From Furcasterigmium furcatum (Eukaryota > Ascomycota > Sordariomycetes > Glomerellales > Plectosphaerellaceae), in the NCBI GenBank assembly GCA_001599815.1, contig BCIA01000002.1, positions 4,995,626 through 5,059,625 of the forward strand: a stretch of 64,000 nt of DNA. Reading direction: 5' to 3'. A program made the position numbers and the translations under genes. Positions 47,801 to 57,968 of the stretch are shown piece by piece. The notes beneath the pieces were generated by a model. The model ran no database searches. It saw only the letters and a list, made by a program, of their open reading frames with translations, and was not told the DNA's origin. Numbering within the stretch: the stretch's first letter is position 1; every line of letters starts with the position of its first letter.

Positions 47801-47873
47801 CGCCGGCGCCGGCGCCGTTCAGATCGACGACGCCGTTGCTGGCAGTAAAGCCATCAGGTGCTTCCAGGGCCAT
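44860..47873 (-). CDS. VPS18: Vps18/Pep3, HOPS/CORVET vacuolar tethering subunit with RING finger
   Basis: Three exons on the minus strand: 47648-47873, 45000-47586 and 44860-44932 (2886 nt, 961 aa). The N-terminal half is the beta-propeller (FVVERVQLQFSVAADFVAAQ; LIICTALGENYYLHSQ). The second half is the clathrin-repeat alpha-solenoid (LLRKGQFLEAASVYGRS; VFYRYSTVLMTHRATDLVDI). A RING-like motif follows (CYVCSLPLLSRQFFVFPC, then HSFHSDC). The large frame appears to stop at VASAW, but that TGA lies inside a GTGAGT donor. Joining to TTTGCAG at 44933 gives SACEFAIKRIDEPFI, the expected Vps18 end with a further Cys and the IDxPFI motif. Vps18 is a shared core subunit that tethers endosomes and vacuoles before SNARE fusion. 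It is a housekeeping gene set inside the sugar-related neighbourhood. Confidence 0.95.
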
Positions 47874-48575
47874 TGTCGCGGAATCACCGGATCATGTCTG
47901 GCATGGGCGGGGGACAGCTGTGTCGCGACGATTGCTGGGTCGTGTGTGGGCAGTGGTGGTGTTTTGGGTGACGAACGGAGCTTCGAATGGAGGTTGGAGA
48001 AGCTGGGCGCATCCACAGCAAGGGACGCTGCCGTCATAGGCTGAGGCGTGTGGCTTCCCCGGGTGAGGCGCATGCAAGGTCCGTGCACCCAGGCTTCCGA
48101 ATAAGGGTGCTCGGGTGCCTGTCGAGCAACGTCACTTCTCAAGTGGAAGATACGAAGGCTCATCTCGCAGTGTTGCGGGTTCATATGGCATGTGCGGCTT
48201 CATTTTGTGTTATTAACTGTCATGTGTTGCCAGTGAACCCCTTCCGTCCGCTGACATGAGTCCCCCCGGAGCGAGACCGGGAATGCGAAGCAGCGGCCGG
48301 AGCCGAAATTATGGGTCCTTCGGGGCTCACTGCTTCACTGGGAAGATGCAACACCAGTGACATCCCGTTCAGAATTTCAGTTTCGGGACGACCGGCGGTG
48401 GCTTTATGATATCTTCATGTATAGTAGCCAAAGTATGAACTTGTATCGCATCCAGAAGGCACAGATAAAAGACATGCTACTCCTCCTTACACACTTCCCT
48501 GCCGAACTCTCCCCCTTTACACCGCGCCTCCATCATGAAGTCCGGAACCCACCACTTTCATGTCGGAGTAGCTAT
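47874..48575. promoter_or_regulatory. Promoter of VPS18 and 3' region of the GH43 gene
   Basis: 702 bp. The part next to 47874 should be the VPS18 promoter and leader; the part next to 48575 is the GH43 3' end. Frames inside have no domains. No strong TATA box was seen. Confidence 0.55.
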
Positions 48576-51104
48576 TTACTTCTGATAGGAAATCGGCTGC
48601 GGCCCCACGCTCTCCAATGTAGGCGTCACCGGCAAGAACAGTCCCGACTCGGGATCAATCTCAATGCGATCAATCGTCGTCTCGCGCCGGAACCCGCCTC
48701 CTCCGGGCATCGCGAACCGGTGGTACACGATGAACCAGTCGTCCGTCCCCGGCACGTTGACCACCGAGTTGTGTCCCGTTCCCAAGATGCCTTGAACCGG
48801 GTCCTTCTGGAGCAGCAGGCCATGGTACGCCCACGGCCCCAGCGGGCTGTCCGACGTTGCGTATCCGACACGGTAGTTCTCAGATCGCGTGTCGTCTATC
48901 GAGTAGGTCATGTGATAAAGGCCTTCGCGGTAGTTGACGAATGGCGCCTCGCGGAAGTCGGCGAGCCCTTCGACCACGCGGAATGTATCGGGCTTGAGCG
49001 AGATCATGTCGTCGTTGTACTCGGCCATGACACACGGCTCGCCATTGCCCCAGTAGGCGTACCACTTTCCAGACACGGGGTCTTCGAAGGCGGCGAGATC
49101 AATGGTGCCGCCGCCAGTGACAACTTCTTCAAGTTCTTCGAGGCCGACAATCATGGGCTCGGGCTCCGCGGTGTATGGCCCCTCGGGGTGGTCGGCCACG
49201 GCAACACCAATAGACTTGTGTCCCGGGCCGACGGCGAGGTTCTCGCCGCTGAAGTAGAAGTAATACTTGCCATCGCGAGCCGCGAAGCCTGGCGCCCAAG
49301 CGTTGCCCGTGGCCCAGGGCACGTTTCCGTTCTCACCGTCGAGGACGAGGAAAGGCTCCTCGCCGCGCTCCCAGGTGACGAGGTCACTGGACTTCCACCA
49401 GTAGAACTCGTTTCCGCCCCAGCCCTCAAAGCCATCGGTAGTCGCAAAGATGTAATACGTGTCGCCAACGACGGCGATGTTGGGATCGGCGTACATGCCT
49501 GGGAGCACGGGGCTGCCCATCTCTGCGGCAGCAAAGGTCCATTCTTCCACGACAGAGCCGTCCTTGGAGAAGACGTAAGTGACTTCACCGGACAAGTCCA
49601 CAGTCTCGCCTGATTCGGGGGATGCGGTGACTCCCTCTGCTACAGAGAAGACCGGGGCGAGTTTGGTCAGATCGGTCCCTGGATAAGTTGGGAACACTGC
49701 CGTTTTGAAGCTGGCGTTGACAATCGGCTCGACCTTCAGGAGCTCAGGGTCGGAGAGGGTAACGTCGCTGAGCACTCCCTCGTCGACCTTCCGAACGTTT
49801 CTGATCCTCTCCGCTTTTGGCTTCCGGCGGGAGCTGAGAGCAGCTACCAATGCCTCGTGCTCAGCAGCCGTAACCGGGATGACGGTTCCGTGACGTGGAC
49901 TAGACGGAAGGTTGTAGCTCTCCGGCACACGCCAGTTGGGGCTGCTCGGGTCTTCCGTCTCAAGAGGCACATAGCCCCGGTCGACATATTCATCCACAAA
50001 GAGGTAGAACTTGTCTCCGTGGACATCGCCAGGATTCGCCCTGAATGCCGTCGGCCCTTCGACAGCAGCAAGCCCCGCCTCGGCTGCAATGCAGCTGGCT
50101 TGTGTGGTCCAGTCGTCCAGAGGCGCGAGCAGGGAGTCCGCCGCTTCCTGGATGATATCCGTGCAGCCTGTCGCGGCACCCTCGTCCTTGGTGAAGCGGT
50201 AGTATTTGCCGTCGACTTCTAGAACGGTCGTGTCGATCCGAGCATCGCCGGCATCTTGCCACACCTGGGGTTCGCCGAAGGTGACAAAGTCTCGTGTAAG
50301 AGAGTACATCATGCGGTGATACGACGCGCCTTCATGATTGGGATCATCCTCAGCGTAGAGCGATGAAGCCCAGAAAACGGCGTATGAACCTGACTTGGGG
50401 TCCCAAAAGGCCTCTGGGGCCCAGGTATTGCCGGCGTTGGATGGCGCAACCCTGACATGGCGTTGCTCAGACCAGTTGACGAGGTCGTGGGACTCCCAGA
50501 CTTCGAGGTAGTGACTGCCGCGACGGACAGCGTCGTTCCAAGAGGTGCCGCTACCGATGGAGAGATCCGTGGCGATCATGTAGAAAGTGTCTCCCTCGGG
50601 CGATCGGATGATGAAGGGATCTCTCAGGCCACGGGTGCCGTACTCGGACCTCAGGACAGGCTCAGCGTTGTTGAGCTCCTGCCAGTCGAGGGCATTGTTG
50701 CCGTTGCTGGCCGCGAAATATATGTTTTCGCCTTCCAGCGAGCTTCCCGTGAAGTAAGAGAAGGCGTAGGCTTCGAAGGGGTCAAGCTGAACTGCCTGGC
50801 GGACCGAGGCGCTGAAGACTCGCTCGAAAACTTCGCCCTCGTGCTCGATGGATGCGGTGAGAGTAACTTCGGCATTACTGCCTGGACGAGATACGTCGCC
50901 GTCAGGGGAGATGACATCGGTATTGCTGCTTGACCATGTGACAGGAAAGCCATTGACGTCGGCAGGGAGGTGGATGTTTCCGCGGACATCGTCGATGTTT
51001 ACGATGGATATCGTGTCGAGGGCATCTTGCTGGATCTTGGCTGAAGATCCTGCTACCGCGAGTAGCGAGAGCGCTGCCGACAGCTTATGTGAACGAGGTA
51101 GCAT
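48576..51104 (-). CDS. Secreted tandem GH43 glycoside hydrolase
   Basis: A single exon (842 aa). The signal peptide is about residues 1-22. Residues ~25-105 read as a bacterial-Ig-like module (FPVTWSSSNTDVISPDGDV). A first five-bladed propeller of the GH43 clan spans ~112-420, with candidate catalytic base Asp162 in GLRDPFII and the blade motif NTWAPEAFWD. A Lys/Arg-rich linker follows, then a second Ig-like stretch. A full GH43 domain spans ~535-835, with base Asp in YADPNIAVVG, a second acid in the DPVSGKWYAYWGNG blade, and general-acid Glu in DFREAPFVN. GH43 enzymes remove arabinofuranose or xylose from arabinan, arabinoxylan and pectin side chains. The doubled architecture and secretion fit plant cell-wall use. 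Two CreA-type sites lie about 340 bp upstream. Confidence 0.92.
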   Translation of the reverse strand: MLPRSHKLSAALSLLAVAGSSAKIQQDALDTISIVNIDDVRGNIHLPADVNGFPVTWSSSNTDVISPDGDVSRPGSNAEVTLTASIEHEGEVFERVFSASVRQAVQLDPFEAYAFSYFTGSSLEGENIYFAASNGNNALDWQELNNAEPVLRSEYGTRGLRDPFIIRSPEGDTFYMIATDLSIGSGTSWNDAVRRGSHYLEVWESHDLVNWSEQRHVRVAPSNAGNTWAPEAFWDPKSGSYAVFWASSLYAEDDPNHEGASYHRMMYSLTRDFVTFGEPQVWQDAGDARIDTTVLEVDGKYYRFTKDEGAATGCTDIIQEAADSLLAPLDDWTTQASCIAAEAGLAAVEGPTAFRANPGDVHGDKFYLFVDEYVDRGYVPLETEDPSSPNWRVPESYNLPSSPRHGTVIPVTAAEHEALVAALSSRRKPKAERIRNVRKVDEGVLSDVTLSDPELLKVEPIVNASFKTAVFPTYPGTDLTKLAPVFSVAEGVTASPESGETVDLSGEVTYVFSKDGSVVEEWTFAAAEMGSPVLPGMYADPNIAVVGDTYYIFATTDGFEGWGGNEFYWWKSSDLVTWERGEEPFLVLDGENGNVPWATGNAWAPGFAARDGKYYFYFSGENLAVGPGHKSIGVAVADHPEGPYTAEPEPMIVGLEELEEVVTGGGTIDLAAFEDPVSGKWYAYWGNGEPCVMAEYNDDMISLKPDTFRVVEGLADFREAPFVNYREGLYHMTYSIDDTRSENYRVGYATSDSPLGPWAYHGLLLQKDPVQGILGTGHNSVVNVPGTDDWFIVYHRFAMPGGGGFRRETTIDRIEIDPESGLFLPVTPTLESVGPQPISYQK

Positions 51105-51443
51105 GATGCCTGGCTCAGGAGAAGGGGGGAGAGCTTGGGTGAAGGGGGCATATTTCGAACATTGAGAGCTTTGGGCGACTGGTCTATTTAAGCCCTACCA
51201 TCACTTTCTACGCCTGTCTAGTTTGGGATCCTCTCGGTAGTAACAACCGAGGATAATAGGACCCAGAAGCCAGCCTCCTTGATAGTCTTTGGCGCGCCAA
51301 CAGCTGTGGTTACGACTGTGTTTGCACGATGTTCCCCCGAAGTCGAGCCTGCTATGCTGCTTAAACACAGAACTTCCTCGCCGCACCACATTAACCCGAG
51401 ATCTCAGGGATCAGCATTGCCGTCTACCACATCGTCCTAGTTT

Positions 51444-51456
51444 CCCCAGACCCCGC
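51444..51456 (-). promoter_or_regulatory. Adjacent CreA-type sites
   Basis: CCCCAG (51444-51449) and CCCCGC (51451-51456) are the complements of CTGGGG and GCGGGG, both fitting SYGGRG. They lie about 340 bp upstream of the GH43 start. A function in catabolite repression is inferred, not shown. Confidence 0.45.
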
Positions 51457-52527
51457 GCCAGTCTGTGGAGCATTGAATGGGTTCAAGGGGAACCGCCCGC
51501 TTTCTCCCCTTCCGCAGGTAGCCAAGGCCGGGGGAGGGTGAAGTTTTAAGGCTCTTGTCCCGAGCGAGTAGCATCGTGAGAGTCCCAGCGTCTGCTTTCA
51601 TTCGTGCGGAAGAACCTCTGCCGGCTCGCGGCCGTCGTGATGTCACGCAACGCCAAGTGATCGGCACAACGATCGTGGAGACGGACACTGCCGGGTGTGG
51701 GGAAGACCGTTGAACAAGAGCCGGGAAAATCAGAACAAGTAGCATTTATCAGGGAATTGGGCAGGTGTTTGAATTGGAGAAGAAGCGCTCGAATCAAGGT
51801 GAGTTGTTGGCGGAGATGGTCGATGTAACGTGGGTCGGTGATGGTCAACTTTGAGGATATTCCAGAAATGTGACACAGCATGTGATGGGCTTAGATTCTC
51901 GATAGGTAGAAATAGGAGCTGGCCAGGTCGGCGAGATGGTTCTGAGCTCTTGGCCTGCTGAGCAGACTCATTCAACATCCTCATTCAACATCGCATCCCG
52001 ACAGACTTGCAAGGCGCAATCCAATACCGCGTCGGCCTCGATCAAGGACTTGAAGAGTTGCGCCCTGCTGGGGTCTCTCGCTGTCCGTGCTATAATTTTC
52101 ACCCAGCGTTGGTCTGGCGTCGAGTCTGCTCGCGTTCAGTGCCGGCTTTCGTCCCCTATTTCGGTAATTCACTCACTCCCTCGCCGTGGACAAGAGGTAA
52201 AGACCAAAAGTAGTAAACGAGAGCGGGTAATTCCAACCTTGATACCTTCTTCTAGAACCAAATGGGTCCTGATTCAGTCATCTTAATTACAAGCAGAACG
52301 TTTCCCACTATGCTAACTCGAGCTCGCCGAGTTCAAGTTCTCGATCGGCGTGACTCCATATTTAAGCCCGACCCGCCGGATTTCCGCGGCCGTCGGACAA
52401 GACAACCGCCGATTGGCCCCCAAACACCCTTGTGTACTTCCTCTTTAGAGTGTAAGTCGGCGGACATAACCACCGATGTTAGTTTGATGAGCCAAATCGC
52501 AATGGTTTCGCCCGTCGCGGCACCGGA

Positions 52528-52534
52528 TATAAAA
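52528..52534 (+). promoter_or_regulatory. TATA box of the flavoprotein gene
   Basis: TATAAAA lies 90 bp before the ATG of the AIF-like gene, at a suitable distance and orientation for its core promoter. Confidence 0.65.
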
Positions 52535-52623
52535 GCTGGAAGCATCCAGGTAGATTGGTCGATATTGATGTGGCCAGGCGAGAACTGGTTGCCTTTCTTT
52601 GCGGTTCTGCTAGCGTCAACACC

Positions 52624-53921
52624 ATGGCCGACTCGAAGTCCAAAGACATCGTCATCGTCGGCGGCTCCTACGGGGGCATATCAAGCGCCCACTATGTCCT
52701 CAAGCATGTTCTGCCCGCCCTCCCCGACAGCAAGGACTACCGCGTGGTCCTGATCAGTCCCTCACCAGAGGTTATGTGCCGGCCTTCTTGCCCACGAGCT
52801 CTGCTCTCGGACGACGCGCTGGACAAGACCAAAGTCTTCGTCGACATTGAGAAGGGTTTCGAGGAGTACTCCGAGCGCTTCACCTTCATCAAAGGCACGG
52901 CAGTCCACTTGGACCACGCTGCTCGGAACATCTCCTTCAAAGTCGGTGACGGAGAACCTCAAACGATCGACTTTTACGCCCTCATCATCGCCACAGGCGC
53001 AAGTACTCCCTCGCCATTGTACGGCCTGTACCCTGATGCTGAAACCCTTCGCTCGACCTGGGCACGCTTCCGCGAGGCATTCGCCGACGCTCGCAGCATC
53101 CTCATCGCGGGCGGTGGCCCCACCGGCGTCGAAACGGCCGGGGAGCTCGGGGAGCTCCTCAATGGCCGCGGGGGGTGGTTCACCGGACAGGCAGAGCCCA
53201 AGGTCAAGATCACGATTGTCACAGCTGAGGCTCAACTCCTGCCCATTCTTCGCCCCACGATCGCGGCCAAGGCGGAGGCACTCCTCGCCAACGTCGGCGT
53301 GACGGTTCTGAAGAACGCTCGCGTCGAGTCTGTGTCCCCTGAAACCGCCGGGACCACGGATGTCACTGCGGCGGCCAAGGTGACTCTCGAGGATGGCCGT
53401 GTCCTGGAAGCGGACCTGTACATCCCAGCGGTTGGCACCAAGCCCAACACTGGTTTCGTGGACCAAGTCCTCCTCCAGAAAGATGGGCGCATCAGCACCA
53501 CATTGGCGATGCGTGTCGATGCGGCCGGCCCGCGCATCTATGCCGTCGGCGACGTGGCCTCGGCTGCTCGTCCAGCTGTTCACAACGTTATGGCCGCTGT
53601 TCCGATCCTGGGGGCCAACATCAAGCGAGATCTCTTGCTAGATGCTGGCGTCGCGGAGGCCGAGGTCGGAAAGGAGCGAGAGCTCGTAGAAGATAAGCGG
53701 GAGATGCAGCTTGTGCCCATCGGCCGAAGTAAGGGGGTGGGAGCCGCCTTTGGATATCAGGTGCCAAGTTTCATGGTTTGGTTGATCAAAGGACGTGACT
53801 AGTATGTTATCCCCGAGTTCATTTTCCCTTCTTCGAGCAACGACTAACCCGGGGGATCGATAGCTGGGTCGGCATGACTGGCAACCTCTGGAGCGGGAAG
53901 CACTGGGCGAAGGAGACCTGA
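52624..53921 (+). CDS. AIF/FSP1-like FAD-dependent NAD(P)H oxidoreductase
   Basis: Two exons: 52624-53801 and 53864-53921 (1236 nt, 411 aa). The FAD-binding motif is IVIVGGSYGG (about 10-18). ATG at 123-125 (IIATGAS) closes the first Rossmann domain, GGGPTGVE at 163-170 binds NAD(P), and YAVGDVA is the second FAD contact. The continuous frame ends KGRD and a stop, but that TAG spans a GTATGT donor. Splicing over CGACTAAC to 53864 adds YWVGMTGNLWSGKHW, the usual C-terminus of fungal AMID/AIF-like proteins. No mitochondrial targeting sequence or membrane anchor is apparent. Relatives act in ferroptosis suppression, quinone reduction or caspase-independent death, but the fungal role is not established. 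ACCATGG is a strong start context. Confidence 0.92.
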
Positions 53922-55530
53922 AGAGCTCTGGAGCTGGATGGTTGAATGGAGCTTCCGTGGGACCTAGATTTGTATGTAGAGCTGTAACGGCTGTAATTTG
54001 TCGTCTTTTCGAACTGTCTTGCTCGCATTGCCCCTTGGAGAGCGGGTTAAACTCGACTTTCAAAAGCCGAACTGCCGTCGCCGCTCGTAGGAGGGACGAC
54101 GACCACTACCCTGATCTGCAGGTGACAGGATGACGAAAGCCGTCGGCATTTGGCACCAATCCAGCAAGACCCGTGGCGGCCCTCCCTCTCGAGTGGAGTG
54201 GCCCGCGGTTTGAGGGCAATGGGGACAAGATCGCCAGGTGGTTCTGACAGCACTGCCACTATGCTTTGAAGGACGCACGCATGACACATGACAAAGGGGC
54301 GGACTGCGGGGATTCCTTGACTCGGTCCCGCATCGAAAGTCGAGAAGTCGTTAAATAATAGGAGAAAACACCGTTATATGACTGGGAGGAAGGCTTGTCA
54401 GCGGGGAGAGATTGGAACGCAGGATGGCATGGCCGATCCATCCGCTTGGTCGCGTTCTGGAATGCCAGGTTCGTCGACAGATCTGCCAGCGATCATCGCC
54501 TGATGATGTCGTGCCCAGTGAAAACTATATCAGCCCGGTTATGCGTTGGTCAAGGAGGCCTGCAGTGCCCGAGAGCCACGTCCTCAGTGAAGAACTCGGA
54601 GTGACATGGAAGCTCTGGGTTGGGACCTGATCTGGCGCTTCTGCGAGTCCGGTTTCTAGATCGTAAGGGTCCTCGATGGAAGATTCGGCGCTCCCGCAAA
54701 AACAGCCCGCTGCCGAGTCGGCCAAGGCCCTCCCCGAGTCCTGGCGGTTGTGCCAGTGTGTCGGCACAGGCGGTGCAGGAACATGGCCTGGAAGCGGTTA
54801 AGGTGGATGGGTGACGCTAAATTAGGGGGACGGAAGTCATCGTGCAGCCCAGTTTTGTCAGGGGAACGGCGACTACCGCCAATGGCAGCAGCCGGACGGG
54901 ATAAAAGTGGAGAATTTCGGGAGGCGATAGAGCCACTTTTGACGGGGACTTCCATGGAATACGAGGTCCAACTCACGGCTTGCCGGAGTCCTACCACGAC
55001 GACTGCCTGTGCCCCATCCAAGTTTCTTCCTCACATCAATCCTTTTTGGGCGGGTTCATCGGCCAAGCCCCTTCTTCTCCTACCATCTCACCACCTTCAT
55101 TCACCTCTACTTCCTACTAATCTTCGACCCTGCGTCGTCATCAACCTTCCTACCCTTTTGTTTATTCACATTCCTCATTCCCAACACTCGCTCCACCTCT
55201 TCCCGTTACCCCTTTTCCACCGCGGAAACGACCCAGTGGCACGGTTTCGAATCGAATCACCAGGTGACACGCCGACGCCTCCGCAACCCAGGGCTCATTT
55301 CCTGCTGCCGTCGGGAAGAAAGACAAAGCCATAACGCGCTCTTTGTCTCTGCCCTCCTCTCCTCCACGGTCGTGTCAAAGGGCTCGACAAACCGGCCAGA
55401 AGCCACACGCGAGCGAACTGCCATTCGACTCGAGGATTGACCGGTTCCCCTGCGAATACATAGGACACGCGGTCCTCGAATTCGATCACATCGTTGGAAC
55501 TTTCAGGCTCCATCCATCACAACCGCAACC
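53922..55530 (+). promoter_or_regulatory. Intergenic region with long pyrimidine-rich leader of the sensor-like gene
   Basis: 1.6 kb without a supportable gene. From about 55010 to 55530 the plus strand is strongly CT-rich with many CACC and CTTC words, as expected for a long 5' leader of the downstream gene. Short ATG-initiated frames in that leader could act as uORFs. The first half shows nothing specific. Confidence 0.55.
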
Positions 55531-56382
55531 ATGTACTCTGTGCGACTCGTCCAGCTTCTCCTGGTCGCTCTAGGCTTCATCGCCGTTGCCCAGGCCACAT
55601 TCCTCAACTACGACAACACAGGCCCTGATGCCGCTCTCCGGATAAGACAAGATGAGGAGTCTACTCCCAGCCCCTCCGGAGGATCACAGCCATCCCCGTC
55701 GCCCTCAGATGGCGGCTCAAATCCGTCCCCGAGTCCTTCTGACCCCGGTGAGCAAGACGAGACGACGACTACCACAGACGGGACAACAACAACGGCGCCC
55801 CCCACCACCACCACCCCACCAACTACTACAAACGATCCCGAACCTACGCCGTCTCCTTCGGAGTCTGTCCCTGAACCCAGCGACCGCGAGACGACCCAAG
55901 GCAGCGATGAAGAGACAACTACCACCAGGAGCGATGAGGAGACGACAACCTCTGAGCGCCGCTCGACTCTGACCTCCATCATCGTTGTTACTACCACCGA
56001 TGGCGAGGGTCGTACGACGGAGATCACCTCTGCATCCGAATATGTCTCCACCCCCAGCCTGTCCGCTAGCGACGACGATAACGGCGGCGGTGGCATGCCC
56101 GAAGGCACCCGCAACATCGTCATCGGTGTCGTGTGCGGTGTCGGAGGTGCCATCATTCTCGGCGCCCTCGGCTTCGTGGCCTGGCGCGTCTGGGGCCGCA
56201 AGAAGAAGGCGGAGGAGAACGACGGCCTGATGGACTACCACACCGCCGGCACCAGCGCCTTCAGCAACGAGCCCAAGCCCGATGCTATGTCCAACTCGAC
56301 TGGCCCAAGCAGGAGCCCCTTCCAGACGACCCTCGAGGACTACCACCGTCCTGGCCAGGTCAATGCCTCATCGAACTTCTAA
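55531..56382 (+). CDS. Ser/Thr-rich single-pass surface protein, Mid2/Wsc-like sensor candidate
   Basis: A single exon (283 aa). The signal peptide is about residues 1-22. A Pro/Ser-rich section (PSPSP repeats, 45-75) and a Thr/Glu-rich section (ETTTTTDGTTTT; DEETTT repeats) run to about 190, expected to be heavily O-mannosylated. One membrane span at about 195-219 (IVIGVVCGVGGAIILGALGF) is followed by WRVWGRKKK as a stop-transfer signal and a ~60-residue cytosolic tail. This layout matches fungal wall-integrity sensors of the Mid2 type, which relay stress to Rho1 and Pkc1. There is no Cys-rich WSC domain, so a Wsc protein proper is excluded. Sequence identity is too low in the repeat region to be certain of orthology. 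Confidence 0.85.
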   Translation: MYSVRLVQLLLVALGFIAVAQATFLNYDNTGPDAALRIRQDEESTPSPSGGSQPSPSPSDGGSNPSPSPSDPGEQDETTTTTDGTTTTAPPTTTTPPTTTNDPEPTPSPSESVPEPSDRETTQGSDEETTTTRSDEETTTSERRSTLTSIIVVTTTDGEGRTTEITSASEYVSTPSLSASDDDNGGGGMPEGTRNIVIGVVCGVGGAIILGALGFVAWRVWGRKKKAEENDGLMDYHTAGTSAFSNEPKPDAMSNSTGPSRSPFQTTLEDYHRPGQVNASSNF

Positions 56383-57297
56383 GCTCGCGTCTTATGCGGC
56401 GGCGGTACATTGTTCAGCCTGGGCAGGGCAGCCTTTAATCAGCGGGAGGAGCTAGCTTCTAGTCTCTCGCGTTCCCGGGCCCGGTCCAGCCATGCCCCGG
56501 GCTGACGAGGAGTTGCTTCGGCATTTCGGATTTTGCTTTGTGGAGCGTCATCATAGCAGGCACGCAGGTTGGCGATGGGGGACGAATAGACTGCGCCCCT
56601 GTGGCCGTTTTCCTTTCTCATGGACTGTCCTTGGTGTAAGGTACTTGAGTGAGGCGAGAGCCTCTATTTCTGCTTCATTGCACATCTTTCTCGGGCTGCA
56701 TGTTCCAAATGAACATTTCTCCGGCTGAATTTCTTGCTGCCTCTAACTTGTGTCTCGAGTGAGGATTTTAAAGATGGCAGCATCGGTATGTCTCCGCATC
56801 GGGTCTCGGATAGTCGAGATGATGCCTCTCTTGGCCGGATTTCTAATCAACGACAACTTGCGAACTGCACGGCACCTCGAGATTCCCTGCTTCCAGCCCT
56901 CCTGTCTAGTTGTTGGAAGGATACAGTACATAATAATTGAGGAAATACATCATGCTCTGGTGTCACGTGCATGTGTTCATGTCAATTCGATTCAGGACGT
57001 CGGACGCGTGTCAGCCGTGTTTCGGATCCAGCTTTCGCGCATTTAGCCGCACTGACTCCCCAAGACGACTCGACGAGGCGCGGGGGCCAGGGGCAGGCAA
57101 GCAACCAAGCGAAGCGCCTCACCTGAGCGTTATTCTATTCGAATCAATATTAATCAATCTCCAGTCTTCCCCTCGTCCACCATCCTGCAGCCGCCGTGAT
57201 CAATCGCCATCTTCAGACGACTTCCAACGGCTCTCCACGGCTAGTTTCGAGTTCATTGTACATACCCGCGAGAGCGACCACGACGACAAAGCCCGAC
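56383..57297. other. Intergenic region between the sensor-like and small secreted protein genes
   Basis: 915 bp holding the 3' end of one gene and the promoter of the next. The last 100 bp are pyrimidine- and CA-rich and fit a leader. No TATA box or other gene was seen. Confidence 0.5.
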
Positions 57298-57968
57298 ATG
57301 CTCCCCAGCTGGATGCGACTTTTCACGGCCACTCTCGCCGTGCTGGCGGGCGTGGCCCTCGCCTTCGAAATCAGCGAGGATCATCTTGTGGAGGAGTTGC
57401 AAATGGGGTGGAAGCTGGGCCTGCGCCCGCGACAGAGCTCGCAGAACCTCCAGTTCTTCGACGGTAGCGTTGGCGGCGCCAGCGCGCCACCGGTACGAAC
57501 TTCCGGAACGGTTCAACGTCGATGCAATGGCTGACTGGCGGGCTGTCATAGATCACACAATCCGACAACGCCGACAGACCATTCCAAGTCGGCGACGATA
57601 CCTTCGTGGGTTTCTCCGATGCCAACGCGATGGCGGGGGACATAACTGACCTAATATCCAACAGCCCGACTTCAACACTGCCGCGGACCGCGCTTGCGAT
57701 AACCAGAAGAACGATTGTGCCGAGTCGGCGAACAATGGAGGCAGCCACGAGGTTAGCGACTGCGATCAGCAGAACGGTGCGTCTCTACAATGGTGGCATG
57801 ATGGATCGTGACGGGGAAGGCTGACAGTTGACCATTCGCGCAGACCAGTGCAAGCAGGGCATTTCGCAAGCGACGAGGACGTCGTTCGAGGAGGAGCCAA
57901 ACAACGCACAGCCGGAGCGGGCGTTGGTCAGCTCCGACGCCAATTTCGACTACTTCTGCGATGTCTGA
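57298..57968 (+). CDS. Small secreted cysteine-containing protein of unknown function
   Basis: Four exons: 57298-57492, 57552-57605, 57665-57776 and 57844-57968 (486 nt, 161 aa). Introns are 59, 59 and 67 bp with GTACGA, GTGGGT and GTGCGT donors. The signal peptide is about residues 1-22 (MRLFTATLAVLAGVALA core). The mature protein has a Gln/Arg-rich start (LRPRQSSQN), then RPFQVGDDTF, and a conserved-looking block FNTAADRACDNQKNDCAE ... VSDCDQQNDQCKQ, ending ANFDYFCDV. Its five cysteines fall in CX6C and CX6C pairs plus one near the C-terminus. I recall related blocks in several ascomycete secreted or wall proteins, but no function is attached to them. It could be a wall protein or an effector-like protein. 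Confidence 0.8.

Larger units (their letters stand above)
51105..52623. promoter_or_regulatory. Divergent intergenic region between the GH43 and flavoprotein genes
   Basis: 1.5 kb between genes pointing apart. Near the GH43 start there is a TTAAATAG element (minus strand, about 51180-51190). Near the flavoprotein there is a clear TATAAAA. CreA-type sites occur at 51444-51456. Internal frames have no domain support. Confidence 0.6.

Noticed and set aside
48357..49613. 418-codon plus-strand frame
   Set aside because: It is antisense to the second GH43 domain; no independent domain or promoter.
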